Counted from the first letter of the stretch, positions 32,410 through 45,430 are shown. The stretch is DNA of 64,000 bases from Toxonevra muliebris (GCA_963691655.1 OY829328.1:70498400-70562399); one strand, 5' to 3'. Numbers and translations: made by a program. The notes: generated by a model not told the origin, from the sequence alone.

Positions 32410-34485
32410 TTAATCATAATGCTGAATTTACATTATAGTATATTTTATTTATATGGGTAGGCTGCTATTTCCTTTTATTCGTTAACCGTTATATATAAGG
32501 CTCTTATGTTTTCGGTGACCCCCAGTGAAATTTTCTGGCAAATAATTTTGTGGAATATTTTAATCCTTAAATGCCGCTTTTGAAAGGACTTTTCAGATTC
32601 TCATCACAAAAGGGGTCATATTGTCCCATAAAAAGAGAAACTAAAGGGTTAAAATGTTCTACAGAAATGACCCTTGGAAAATTCTACAATAAAACTTTGC
32701 TAATAAGATTTGCCTCAGACATCAATTTATATAACTTTTTGTGATTTAAGTATTCAGCCAAAATAAGAAAAATTTGACCCACTGTAAAAAAAAAACTGAG
32801 ACGTGCTGGACTATAAGTTTGTTTTACAAAAACGGTCTATAAAATATTCCCTTTCAGGATTATAGGCTGGCTATTCTGTTGCAGCCCAAAGTCATAATTT
32901 GTTGGGCTGTGTTATTATTCATTTGTGACTTACATTGTATTACTCAATTGATTGCATTCTTTTACTGATCTGGTACACAGATTAAATTTGGTATTAATGT
33001 TAGAAGAACTAGAAGCGTTTCTCGTGTTAGTTTTAATAATATAATTTTCAGCTTGTTATTTTTGTGATTATAATATATCAATGTTTTTTGAAAGCTATGG
33101 ATTTTCCAATCACTTATTCTACTTATTTGGTTCCAGTTGTAACTCCTCGAATTTTGTTTTTTTTAATGTAAACTAAATAAAAATCATTTCAAGTTTCATT
33201 TCACACTTTCTATGTAAATTATATTTCATTTTATTGCGTCGTCAATAACTATTCCCCCACTTTCAGTATGTGTGCCTTCAATAATTACACACATACTTAC
33301 ATACTTAAATATCAACAAAAATTACTAAGTTTAGTTTTTATTTTTCTCAATTTCACCTGCAGCTATGACGAGACAGTTAAGAAAAACAGCTGCTTCATAT
33401 AAACTGTTTCGTTGTACATAAATAAAACATATGACTCTGACATATTTCAAGTTAATTTCAAATATTCAAATAATTTCAAACATATACAGTTGAAATTCAT
33501 TCAAGTGTACATTTCTTCATGTCTAAAATAAAAAAAAAAAAAAAAAATAAAAACAAACCTAAAGAATTGTCAAAAACTACAAGAAGCTACAAGAAATAAT
33601 TGAACTCGTTCTTTGGAATATTTGGTGGGACAGAAAATATCACCAACGACTAGCAACAACAGAATAGAGTAATTGAGCTCTTGAAAAAAAAAATCATAGC
33701 AATACAATTCAATATTTTTGTATTTTTGTAATAGTATATGTTCATATACACAATACGAGCTGGCCGTTGTAGTTGTGTATAATAATGTAGTGTGCGTAAT
33801 AAGGCGAAAATGTGATATGAAAAACGTGTTCAACATGAAAAGTGATTTTTGTATTATGTTCCGTCGTCAAGTAGTCAGGCATTAGGCATTAAGTAATTTT
33901 AATGTTAAAGAAAGCTAAAAAAAAAAAACTTAGACAACAATACAAATACAAGACATATCTATGTACAAGTACATACATATATGTATATAAACATATATGA
34001 TAGCTATATATGTTTATAGTATATATTCATCTATATAGGTAAACATAATGAGACAAATTTGTGACAGCTTTAGTGAAATTAGTGAAGATGATGGAAAAAC
34101 GAAAAAGAAAAAATAAATTAAAGTATGAAAAAGAAAAAGAAACACATAAATGTTGTCAAGATTATAAGGTCATAATTTGAGTGTTGAAACAAGATTTTCT
34201 TGTAAAACAGAGAAAAAACGAAAAACAACAACATAACATATTAAAAAAAAAAAATGTCAAAAATGTCATTACTTACTAAAAAAATTATTTGAAAATATAG
34301 TAACATCTTGGAGATAATTAACATTGACCTCAGTTACAAACAAACATACATATGTACTTACATATGTATGTATGTATATATACATCAAAAACACTCGCGT
34401 AATCGAGTGTTGAGATTAAGGTGGTAATACTTAACCTCGAACTATGTTAAAGAAAGGTGCAGAAAACTACGAGCTTTTTTGTAAT
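32410..34485. other. Non-coding AT-rich intron DNA
   Basis: Contains a poly-A of about 20 at 33529-33547 and ATATGTAT/TACATA runs at 33965-34040 and 34345-34385. I see no gene or element. Confidence 0.45.
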
Positions 34486-34490
34486 TCATT

Positions 34491-35346
34491 TTGACAGGCT
34501 GAAATCAAATACGATCTAAAAAAATTGTAGCTAGCGAAAATGCATTAAAAAATATTTGAGTGCAAAAACGAAACAAAAATATGGTTTCGCGAAGTAGAAC
34601 AAAGTTGGCTGAGTGCAAATTTTTGTTTCGTTTTTGCACTCAAACATTTTTAATACTACATTTTCGCAAGTTAAAATTTTTTTTACAAGTTTATTGGTTT
34701 ATCTAACAGCCTCTGGTTTTATGACTGGTGAATTTTTATCGATTGGCCTTAAGCTCGATAAAAATTCATCATTTTTTTTTTACAAAAAAACACGCTCATA
34801 GAGTGTTTTTCATGTTTATGGGTTTTCATTGTTTCCGTTAGCGATTAAATGAACTAAATATCTGTGGCTGTTTGAATAAAAAGAAAAAATTCGATAGCGC
34901 GTCCAAAAATGCAATCGTAGTCCCGAAAAATTGTTGAACTATCGTATTTTTAACGCTTGCCAATGTATTTGAATACAGTGGTATAGATAACTCATAAAAT
35001 AGGAAAATTTTTAAAACAATTCACGGCAAGTTATCGAATATACACGCAGGTAACGAAAAAATATCGAAAGTATACATTTAAATGCTAACGACCGCTTTTT
35101 TTTTTTTTGATTTATGACTTTTCATTATTTCTGCGAGCTTTTTTTGTTCACAGCTTTTCAGTGTTTCCGTGAGAGTTTAAAAATGTACTGAACATTGAGT
35201 GTAAAAATGAAATAAAACTTTGCACTCAGTGGGCTTTGTTCTACTTCGCCATCCCATATTTTTGTTTCGTTTTTGCACTGAAATATTTTTGAGTGCATTT
35301 ACGCTAGCTACAATTTCTTACTTCGTATTTGATTTCAGCCTGTCAA
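34491..35346. mobile_element. Long-TIR fold-back element (856 bp)
   Basis: The left arm from TTGACAGGCTGAAATCAAAT (34491) to about 34620 and the right arm from about 35215 to 35346 are inverted repeats of about 130 bp. Both include 'attgtagctagcg', 'gcaaaaacgaaacaaaaata' and 'gcgaagtagaacaaag'. An inner inverted copy of the 'gagtgcaaaaacgaaac' module is at 34612-34650. No protein is encoded. The termini match the inner pair at 8831-9143 and the end at about 62193-62206, so this is a family. Flanking duplications are uncertain. Confidence 0.82.
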
Positions 35347-37430
35347 ATGAAAAGTCATAAAAAAAAACCTGACGCGAACAATTAAAAATATGCCATCGAG
35401 CTTTATTCATTTTCTAATGTATTTAATCGCTCATGAAAGCAATCAAAATATGAATAAAAAAAGAATTTCGTGAGCATTTAAAAATCAAATTTTTCGCCTG
35501 ATCGTTTACATGCCGCGGAAAATCAGTTGATAGCGTTTAAAAATTCAAACTCTTTGTGGATTTAGTTCACGGAGTGCAAAATTTGATACGAGTTACTTCA
35601 ATAATTTCATTTAACCATCTACTTTACAAGGTTCAAAACAATAAATTCGCGTGCAATTAAAATATGATATCTTCGTAATACTTCGATTTTACCCTGAAAT
35701 GTTTTTGAGTTATATTCTTTTTTTTTTCTGTTAAGTCTTTTTAATCGCTCACGAACACAATATGGATATTCACGCGTTGAAGCAAAATGATCTTGCGAGT
35801 TTACTAAAGTGCCGACTGTGACAGTTTGACCTCTTTACAACAACAAACACATTGCCATAAACTCCATATTACTCCTCAAATAATGCACTACTTCAAGTCA
35901 ATGCGTAATTGCGCCAGAATGTGATTGCGAATTGATAAACAGCTGATTGCCAATTCTGAAAATAAATGCAACCTGTACCGAATACATTAAATTCTTTTTA
36001 CATTCGCAAAAAGATTTGAAAATATTTTCATTATTCTTTAAAAAGGCGTTAATATTTTGATAGTTAAACTATTTCGCATTCAGTCACACATTAGTGCAAA
36101 AGAAAAGTAGCACTTTTGCTTTTACGCAACAACGCCTGAATATCCATAATGAAATGTCTCCATCAACAAAAATGGAAGCGAGCGTTTTTCCATATTCGAG
36201 TTTTTTGCTTATACGTTTACAAGAAAAATTGTAATAAAAATAGTAATTTTTTATGCGTTCGTAAGCGATTACCATATATGAATATTATTTTCATTATTTT
36301 TAATTAATTTGTGAGCGTTCGTGAACATTCAAAAACTCAACCGTTCCGTTTACAATTTAACTATTGTAATCCAACAAAAACTCATGCTGACTATTCCGCA
36401 GCTAGAGTGAGCATTTTATGTAAGCCTGGGTTTTCTCAAACGGATCTGCATTCGGAATATCTGGACATAATATTGTATAGCAGGCAGGGCAAAATTCTAG
36501 CTGGATTATGAGTGAAAAATAATGATAAAAAAATCAATCATCAATAATTTAGTTATGTCTCGTTGACTAATGACTAAAAATTTAATTTGTAGTCATAACT
36601 AAAATGATGATTATGATTTGATTTGTTTTCAATTCGAAGTATCAGGGAAATAGTTGTTGGGTTTTGACACTAGAGTGAGGAATCCGAAATCACATTTTTA
36701 GTTTTGTTAATCGCAAATGTTTTCTATATCGAAATTGTCGAATTATGTATTTATAGAAAATGGTTAAACATTAAATCAAGTCTTATCAAAACATTACTTC
36801 TACTCATTCGTGTTTTTGGGATGCACCCATATCCGACGTTATGTAAAACAACACATAATGATTGAGTGATTAATGATTATGACTAATTCATTTAGAGATG
36901 ATTAAGGCTTAGTGTGTGATGACTAAAATTTTAGTTGACTAATTAGTTAATTAACACAATTAGTTGATTATGCCTTACTTTATTAGTAGGTACATTTTAC
37001 TTTTCATTCACTACAAAGTGGAGAATAAGTTCGAAACTGCAAAAAGATCCCACCTTTCCCCCTTTTCAGAATACATATATGAAATTGTAGCTGGTATTGC
37101 CATATTTATAATTTCACAAATCAAATGAAATATTTAATTAAAATAAATTCAACTCCAGCTGTTTGTTAAGTGCAGAGTGCTTACAAATTTTTTAAAGAAA
37201 CTAATAAAATATATATTTATTATAATTTTGAGAAAAATTTCATTTCCCGGTAGTGTGTTATCTCGAATGCACGTACATAGTTACCATAAATATGAGAAAT
37301 TACAAGTACCAAATATTACTTAGTATGAGTATTTATTATTAGATATTATTTTTTTTTTGTACACATTTGTTTCTGGTCTCTTTTTTTTTTAACTTGAGTT
37401 GTAGTGATTTTTGTTTTCTTTCTTGCCATG
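35347..37430. other. Non-coding intron DNA
   Basis: The stretch 36530-36975 is rich in short TAGTCA/TGACTA words in both orientations, a weak decayed repeat. Nothing else is supportable. Confidence 0.45.
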
Positions 37431-37439
37431 CATGGAACT

Positions 37440-38233
37440 AAAAAATAAAAATCATTCATACCCAATGGGGAAAAGATTTGAAACGATTGCCGAAGAAGCA
37501 GATAGGAAGCACTTACAAAAAAGTAGAGAAAGTGTTTCAGGAAGTGTTTGTCAAATAAGTTCAGGAAAGAAGCATTCAGGAAACGCTTTCTAAAAAAGCA
37601 TTAAGGATGTACTTTCTAAAGTAGTATTCAGAAATCATTAGTTTTGTATGAGCTGAAAATTTTAAATAAATATTGAAGCGTTTCTTAAAATTGTACTTCC
37701 AAAAAAAAAGCTCTCAGGAGGCACTTTATTTTTATTCTGAAGAAGTTATTATCGAAAATTCAAGTGCGAAGCTTACTAAGGATGCACTTAGTAAGCGCTA
37801 ACTTTATGTTCTTTTGATAGCTGAGAAAAAAAAATGTAAGCACTTTTCAAAAAATAATTGAGGAATTGTTTCCCAAAGTATCACCCAGGAAACGCTAAGA
37901 AATATTTTATTGATTTCAAAAGAAAAACTCAAGAAACGTTGTACCGATGAAATTTTGTAGGAAATATTAAAGCGCTTCACAAATAAGCACTAAAAAAATG
38001 ATTCTCAAACTAACACTCTGAAAGTGCTTCCCCAAAGCAACACACAAGAAATGCTTTCGAAACACTCAGGAAGTAAATGAAGCACTAGGGAAGTGCAGCT
38101 TTTAGGTTTTCTGAGAGTTTACAGGAAAAGAAACGCTGGTGAATCGTTTCCCAACGAGGCAGTTAGGAAGCACTTTCCACAAAAGTGCTCAGAAAACGAA
38201 ATTTTTATGTTTTCAGGAATTTTATAAGGAATA
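37440..38233. repeat. Decayed minisatellite ('aggaagcactttcc'-like units), left part
   Basis: Loose repeats of 'gaaacgctttc', 'aggaagcactttc' and 'aagcactcaggaaacg' run to the Helitron boundary and resume at 40420-40640. The frame 37411-37593 is a product of this field. Confidence 0.6.
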
Positions 38234-40419
38234 CTAGCTGACCCGGCAGACGTTGTTCTGCCCTTTCTACGAAGAAGCGGGTAAATTTAAGTTTATTTCA
38301 ATAAGGAATAATGAAGTTTCTGGGTGTTTAAAATTTAACATTGGTAATGACAATTCAAGCTTATAGGATGTAGATTGAATTTGGTAGAAATTCTAGATTT
38401 AAAAATGCGGCATCAAAAGTATTTAATTTGCAGAAGAATATCAAAGACCGTTTAAGAAGTTATATATAATTCCAAAAACTATTTAAAAATATGGACCCAT
38501 TTTCTAGTTATTATAAAAATAAAATTTATTACAGCGCCACCCATCGGATTTTGACATAGCTAGGCAGATTCTTGAGATATTTCATAAATTAGTAAAAATA
38601 ATATTAAAAAATAATAATAATAAAAAATAGAAGTAAAAAAACAGTGAAAAAGTAGTAGAAAATAACAATAAATTGTAGAAAAATGTAGTAAAAAATTGGT
38701 AAAGAGTATAAGTAGTAGTCAAGTATAAAAAGAGAAAATGTTGGAAAAAATAAATTAAAATTGTAGTAGAAAATAGAAGTAGAGCACCCACAAATCCAAC
38801 AAACTGAGACAATTTTTTAAATCCGGTATTGGCAAATAACGTTTCCATACTGAGATATCCCGTAATGAAAATTCAGGGTATATGGAAGGTGTCACACCCC
38901 TTTTGTCAACCCACCCATATTTTTGTTGTAGCTTGGCATTGTTTATTCACGTTCTTATACCAAATTTCTATACTGTACTATAAATGATTTTTGAGATATA
39001 TGGTTCAGTTGAATTATAGAAACAATATTTTAGGACGCTCTTTATTTATATCAAAGACCATTCTTTGAAATTATTTAAAAATTTTAACCAATTTCATATT
39101 TATTATAAACATAGAATTTGTTATAGCGCCACCTATTGGATTTTAATATAGCTAGGTAGGGTCTTAAGATATTTCATAAAGTAGTAAATAGTCATAATAG
39201 TAGAAAAAAATGGAAAAAGTAGTAGAAAATAGCAGCAAAAAAGTAGCAAAAAATAGTAGTAGAAATAGTAGTAGAAAAGGTAAAAAGAAAAAGAATAGAA
39301 AATAGTATTACAAATTGTTGTAAAGAAGCAGTAAAATGGTAGCGGAAAAAGAAGTAGAAAAATAGTTAAATATAGTAGAAATGGAGTAGAAATAGTGGTA
39401 GAAAAAATTGTAAAAAAAAGTAGTAGAAGAAAAAACTGTAAAAAATAGTAAAAAATAGTAGAAAGTAGTGGTAGAAAATAAGAAAAAATTTATTGAAAAA
39501 GTAGTAGAAAAAAAGTACTAAAATAGGAGTAGAAAATATTGTTTGAAAAAGTGGTATAAAATAAAAAAATTTGCGGAAAAAAGAAGTTTAAAAGTTGTAA
39601 AAAATAGTAGTAGAAATAGTAGTAGAAAAGGTAAAATGAAAAATAATAGAAAATAGTATTACAAATTGTGGTAAAGAAGCAGTAAAATGCTAGCAGAAAA
39701 AGAAGTAGAAAAATAGTTAAACATAGTAGAAATGGAGTAGAAATAGTGGTAAAAAAAGTAACAGGAGAAAAAACTGTAAACAAGTAGTAAAAAATGGTAG
39801 TGAAAAATAGTAGAAAGAAGTGGTAGAAAATAAGAAAAATTTATTTAAAAAGTAGTAGAAAAAAAGTACTAAAATAGTAGTAGAAAATATTGGTTGAAAA
39901 AGTAGTATAAAATAAAAAAAATTGCAGAAAAAAAAGTTTAAAAGTTGTAAAAAATAGTAGTAGAATTAGTAGTAGAAATAGTAGTAGAAAATAAAAGTTA
40001 AACATGGTGCCACAGCCTCTAATCCAACAAACTAAGAGAATTTAAATTTTAGTACCGTACCATAAATTCCTCCTAAGATATCTCATAATGGAAATTCAGG
40101 TTATACAGGTTATATGAAAGGTGCCACACCCCCTTTGTCAATCGCACCCATATTTTCGTTGTAGCATGGTCAATGTCAATTCTCGTTATTGTACCAAATT
40201 TCTGTACTGTGCTATAAAAGGTTCTTGAGATATACCCAAAAAACTATTAGGATTGTATGGGAGGTGCCACGCCCACTTTACTAAAAGCCATTATGAATAG
40301 CTATGATCCATCCTCCCGCCCAAGAAAATATATTCTGAAAATATGATTTCAATCTGCCACGTCGTTTAGAATTTACTCGCTTACATACACATAAAACTCT
40401 ACGATTTTATATATAAAGA
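38234..40419 (-). mobile_element. Non-autonomous Helitron (2.19 kb)
   Basis: On the minus strand the element starts at 40419 with TCTTTATATATAAAATCG and ends at 38234 with CTAG. Seven bases before CTAG stands a perfect hairpin, GGCAGA-ACAACG-TCTGCC (plus 38245-38262). It is inserted between A and T. These are the hallmarks of Helitrons: 5' TC, 3' hairpin and CTRR, AT target, no target-site duplication. No Rep/helicase is present. The interior has two copies of a 'tagcgccacc..tggatttt' block (38533, 39124), two copies of a 'gtgtcacacccc..caccca' block (about 38885 and 40100), and a 351-bp tandem duplication of AGTAGTAGAAAA-rich DNA (about 39250-39600 and 39601-39950). Minus-strand frames at 38582-38848 and 39490-39783 are Phe/Tyr/Leu products of that low-complexity DNA. 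Flanks belong to the same decayed minisatellite on both sides. Confidence 0.85.
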
Positions 40420-40660
40420 TATAAGCGTTTCTGAAAGAAACACTCAAAAGCGTTAGATTTATGTATGTTCTCGGGAAATTTATAAGAAATATTTCGTAAC
40501 CCGTCCAAAGAAGCAGCAAGGATCGCTTAAAAAATAAGCACTCAAGAATTGCTGCTGCAATTCTTTAAATATAAAGCTGTTACATCTTCCCGGGAGTAAG
40601 CGTTTTCCACAGATATGAAACTCATACCGAAGGTCTTCTGAAGCGCTTGTTGCTCTACTG
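40420..40660. repeat. Decayed minisatellite, right part
   Basis: Continues the units seen at 37440-38233 ('aagcgtttctgaaagaaaca', 'aagcactcaagaattgc') after the Helitron. Confidence 0.6.
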
Positions 40661-43060
40661 GGTATAAGCATGCATACATAAAAATACATACATATTTATG
40701 TATAAGTATTTATATATTTATATACATAAATACATATTTATGCCTTTTGTTATTATTTGAAATTATTATTTTATGTATTTCTCTGTTACTTTTTCTGTTT
40801 CTTGGTAACAAAAAAAAATACAAAAAATTATGAGTTAGTTTTGTGTTTTTGCTTTACTGTTATGTAAGCGCATTTTGCCGGCAAGCCGCAGCGTATACCC
40901 ACTACATGTGGACGAATTACTACTGTAAGCTAGTCATGTTGGGTTGACGGTTGGTCAGACGACTACAACGACGACCACGGTATGGTCAGGTTATTGAACT
41001 GAATTTACTTGGATTTTATTTATTTATTGTAATCATGTTGCTGTTGTTGCTGTTTTTGCTGTTTTTGCTATTACTGCCCTCTTAATCTTCAGTATTTTTT
41101 TTTTTTTTTTAGTTCATAAAATTGCAATTATAGTGAAAAAACAAAAAACTTTACAAAGCAATAGCGTTTTTGTCGATAAAATATTTATGATTGGTTTTTT
41201 TTTCTTCATGTGATATTTGCATTTGATTTCTAATTCGAATACATACATACAAACATACTTCAAATACATTGAAATACACCAAGTCACATTATTTAAGCAG
41301 CATATAGCGGTGGCTAAATAAAAAGCAATAAAGACGTCTACTTAACGGCAATTTTATTAACCAATAAAATAACAACAACAAAAAGCAAAGTAATCTGATT
41401 TAGCACATTGCCTCCGCACACACACACACACATACACTAGAGCACACTAGCGGATACCAATATTTCCTAACGGAGGGATTTTAATTTTCTCGTCTCATTA
41501 AAGTTTGCTTTTGATTTTGATCAACGATCAAAAGGTAAGGTGGTGTCTCCTCCCCTAGATGCCGCTAGTGCGCACACATTAACTTTCAAAGAATAAATAT
41601 GTAACAATTAAAAACTGAAACTTGTCACTATGAAAATTGTCAAAACTGTAATAAAAAGTAAAATATCAAAGAAAATGAATTGAAATTTTTTTTTTTTAAA
41701 TAAATGAACAAAATTCAAATGCTTGAAAATTTACCACGATTAATAGCAATTTTTTTCTCCGTTTATAGTAACCAAGCAGATTTATTTGTAATAAATTGAG
41801 TGAATCAAAAAAAAAAAATTACGGATAAAAAGAAATAATGGAAATTTAAAATAGATTTTGAATGCTCGCCAATTTTAAAGTTGAAAATTATGAATAAGTG
41901 GCAACGTTAAATAAAGAAATTAAGAGAAAATATTTGAGTGGAAAAGAAACACATCACATCAAATTTGAACTAGATCGGTCGAAAATTGTCGAGTTGGAGG
42001 TGCTAGAATTTTCTCATTTTGGATCTATGCAACTATTGCATTTAAAAAATTTTGTTCAACAGGTTTTCAACAACTTTTGAAAACAGGGGGAAAAAAAATA
42101 AAAAAAATCCAAAATTTTCCCATTTTTAAGAGGATTTTTTTTTGTTTTTTGGTTCAAAAGGTATTTTCTTTTAAGAATTTCGGGGTCCAAAACTGGGCTG
42201 AGACTTGTCTGTCTATAAAAAATTAACCTCGAGTAACTCGACACCCATGACTCTAGCTCATGAACGTTTTAGTGTCCCAGTTCTCATGATTCCCATTCTA
42301 AATAATGGTTTCTTCCAATAATCGTGCCAGTCCCAATGATCGTTATTGGTGTTGGTAAAAATTTTATTAACCAGAGCAGATAAAAATATGCACGAAAAAG
42401 ATTTTTTATCTGAGTTTTGAGTTTTTTGATTTAAAATTTTTTTTTTTGCTGTCTTTAGCAAATACGGACTGAAACTATCGAATTTAAGGATGTTGTTTGG
42501 TGCTCGAGTTTAAAAAAACCGATTTTTTTTATTATATATTTCGAAAGTACAATGTATTGAGAGTATACTGTAAAAAATTAATCGAACAGCAACTTCAAAA
42601 ATTTGTCAAAAATTTATTTACAAATGTTTTTTCAAAAAGTAATCATTGTTTAATACTCCTATATATCTTGACTTTAAAATTGCATTTAAATAATGTAAAA
42701 ATATTGTATCTCACCTGACTTAAAGGCCAGGTGAACCGACATACTTTTTTGGAAGGTGCTTTTTCAAAATCAACAAAGAACAATAAAATTAATTATTTTG
42801 CAATTGAAATGAGAAATTCACTCAGATAAATAACAAACTTGATGTGGAAATTATAGCTTCACAGTTTCTCACAATATATTTTTAAGAGGCTACAGCTGTC
42901 CAAAATTTTGTAAAATAAATATATGGAGAAATTGATAAAATTCCACAAAAATTCGTATTTTCCATATTTCGCTGTTTTTCGCTTATTCTAAATTATTGTA
43001 TTAAATACATTTGATAACAGGGAACACTTATTGCTTATGGCGTCGCGTAGAAGCGTTTTT
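40661..43060. other. Non-coding intron DNA
   Basis: TATATTTATA-type simple sequence at 40680-40740, TTGCTG runs at 41035-41070 and a short CA run at 41418-41430. Short frames at 41898-42080, 42056-42244 and 42497-42718 show no domain or splice context. Confidence 0.45.
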
Positions 43061-43067
43061 ATTTTTT

Positions 43068-43350
43068 TACACCTGGTCACCTTAATTTCTCGGGGTAAGC
43101 CAAAAACTATAACACACTCTAAAATTCAGAAAAAAATTATTTTATTTTTTTAAGCACTCAAATTTTTTTACACCTGGTCACCTTATTTTCTCTGGGAAAG
43201 CCAAAAACTTTAGAAAAAATTTATTTTATCTTTTTAAGTAATAAATTTTTTTTTACCTAGTCACCTTACTTTCTCAGGATAAACCAAAAACTACTACACC
43301 TTCTAAAACTCAGAAAAAAAAATTCCTTTATGTTTTTAAGTACTAAAATT
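43068..43350. repeat. Three-copy tandem repeat of ~85-100 bp
   Basis: Units beginning 'acacctggtcacctta' and continuing 'gccaaaaact...ctaaaa..cagaaaaaaa..ttttttaag' start at 43070, 43171 and about 43254. The third is shorter and more diverged. Confidence 0.75.
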
Positions 43351-43625
43351 TCTTACTGAAGACATTGTGTTCTTAAAATTTTCAAAAAGTCCAATCATTG
43401 CATCTAGTATGGGGCCGAAATGATTAGGGAAAAGTTTTAGATTAATTTTGGGTCGCTGAACACGGTTCTGAAAAATGCATTAATCAATGCTATATAATTT
43501 TTAATCAAACATATTGTAGACAAAATTATGAGTAGGAGTCAAATCCGAATCGTGACGGGGTCTACACAGGCCCCTGTAGTATCAATAAACGCCTATCAAT
43601 CTTCGGTACAGTACAAGCCGATATG

Positions 43626-43703
43626 TCGTCGCCTGAGAATTGATTTGGCGTATAGGCATACGAATTCGTATACATATACGCCAAATCAATTCTCAGGCGA
43701 CGA
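43626..43703. repeat. Near-perfect 78-bp palindrome centred on GAATTC
   Basis: The outer 28 bases (43626-43653, TCGTCGCCTGAGAATTGATT and on) and 43676-43703 are exact complements, and pairing continues to the axis at 43664/43665 with only two mismatches. Both strands therefore read almost the same peptide (RRLRIDLAY, YTPNQFSGDD), which explains the opposing open frames here. The flanks do not pair. Confidence 0.92.
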
Positions 43704-44440
43704 TGCGTCGAACATGTGTAATGCATTCTTATGGCCCTATAAAGATCTGATGAGGACCGAACTTCGTTACTTATGAAATTCCATCCTAAAACCGCGATGA
43801 CATAGCGGAAAGTTCTCCGAAAAAATATATATAAATGCAGATTAACTTCAGATTCCAAACCAGAAAGTTCTGTAGAGCAATCTCGCATTCAACATTCGAA
43901 AGGGTGTAAGTTTAAAGGGTCTAAACGCCAAATATTTTTTTTTGGAGAAGATAAATTTTTTCGCACATATTTATCAAGCCTAATATGATTGTAAAGAGTT
44001 TTATGTCTTATCTATTAAAAAAAAAAGAAAACAAAAATACGAGAATATTTACTTGGGGTCTAGAACCAATACTAATTACAGCCGCTTCATTCCTATTTTT
44101 GTTATATTCCCGTTCAATATTTTTGCTACTTAGACCGTTTAGATTTACATTCCTTCATTTTTTGGTTTGAAATTTTCATCTTGATTCTGAAATTTAAAAA
44201 TTAATAAACACAGATATCATCTCTGAAGTGGAGAAAATGAAATAATGTTAAAAAGGGCGGAAGGAGGGGGATTTAATTTTCATTAAACAAATCTCCCTGA
44301 TATTATGAATAAGACTACAAAATTATGCAGGATTATGTAGGGATAGAATTATCCATCCGATTTTAAATTGAATTTTTAAAATAGAAATGTAATGCTTTTT
44401 ATAAGTTTATGCCAATTTATTTATTTTTCCAATAATGCCT
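43704..44440. other. Non-coding intron DNA
   Basis: A short frame (43985-44170) has no recognisable domain. Confidence 0.4.
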
Positions 44441-45430
44441 TTTAACCCTATAAGCAATGAATGGGGAGACCTAGTACCATAGCGACCAGTACCATACCTA
44501 GCCGATACCTCATAGCATTAATGATCAGGCATTTGCTATGCAGATCAGAATTTTCGTCATAATGGTTTTTAAATTCTTTTTTCAAAAATCTTTACGATGT
44601 TGTATAATATTATCTTTCATCTCCGAAAGTAATAAAAATGAGATACCATTTCCAAGGTCGTACTTTTTATTCTTTGAAGGGCCTAGACCAAGGTCTTACT
44701 AACTGGTCAAAATAATAACAAATATTTCAACCACTTTTCACTTCCGAATTTTCTTTATAATTTTGCTGAAAAATTTATGCTTCATAATTATTTTTTATGA
44801 ACTGTGCAAATGGTGAATGAATGCAGTGATTACCGAGACCTTACGTAGATTTGGCAATTCTAAATTCAATTAAAATAAGTATTTATATTTTCAGCCAGGA
44901 ATTTTCCTTTTTTTGCTTCAAAAAAATTCGCCAAAATATTTTATAATTTTGTGTAAAAATTTCTTTGTTTTCTGCAAGTATTATAATATGTATAGGTATT
45001 ACCGGGGCCTTACCTACTGCTCAAAATAATAATGAATATTTCAATCTACTGTTTATTTTTTTAGTACAGTAAACGGGTCACCCCCGTGGCCTGGTGAATG
45101 AGTGCTAGACTGGAGTTCCAGCTGCCTCAGGTTCGATTCCCAGATGGGGTTAAATTCTTTAAAAAAAAAAGTTCAAATAGATTGTTCTAATTAAATGAGT
45201 CACTTCCTAGACTTAGTTCTTAAATGCTCGAAGGACCAATTCTCAACGGTTTCGATTCTCAGATAGAGAATTGTTATTAACCAAAAAATAAATAAATTGT
45301 CTTTATAATTTTTGGTGAAAAAGTTATGCAACGTAAATCTTTTTTCACTGTGCAAGTAATCAATGGGTGTAGCCATTACCGAGAACTTACCTACACCTGA
45401 AAATAAAAATGAAATTGGTAAATACGGTTA
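44440..45430. repeat. Decayed long-period repeat with an inserted tRNA-like segment
   Basis: Blocks of the type 'tctttataatttt..tgaaaaatttatgc..' followed by 'attaccgag(a/g)ccttac(c/g)ta' appear at about 44750-44860, 44990-45040 and 45298-45400, indicating an old tandem repeat of roughly 240-300 bp. The unit near 45060-45290 is interrupted by the tRNA-like sequence annotated separately. Confidence 0.5.
45075..45290 (+). mobile_element. Possible second SINE family with a tRNA-like head
   Basis: 45078-45151 has complementary ends (ACCCC/GGGGT), an A-box-like TGGCCTGGTGAATGAG, an anticodon-arm hairpin (CTGGAGTTCCAG) and a perfect B box (GGTTCGATTCC). About 113 bp further on there is a weaker B-box-like GGTTTCGATTCTC. 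The segment interrupts a decayed repeat, so it was probably inserted. It differs from both units of the dimeric SINE. The 3' end is uncertain. Confidence 0.5.

Noticed and set aside
38582..39783. Membrane-protein-like Phe/Tyr/Leu frames on the minus strand
   Set aside because: They lie in the AGTAGTAGAAAA low-complexity core of the Helitron.
43528..43888. Overlapping frames of 82 and 108 codons on opposite strands
   Set aside because: The shared peptide is created by the palindrome at 43626-43703; no family resemblance.
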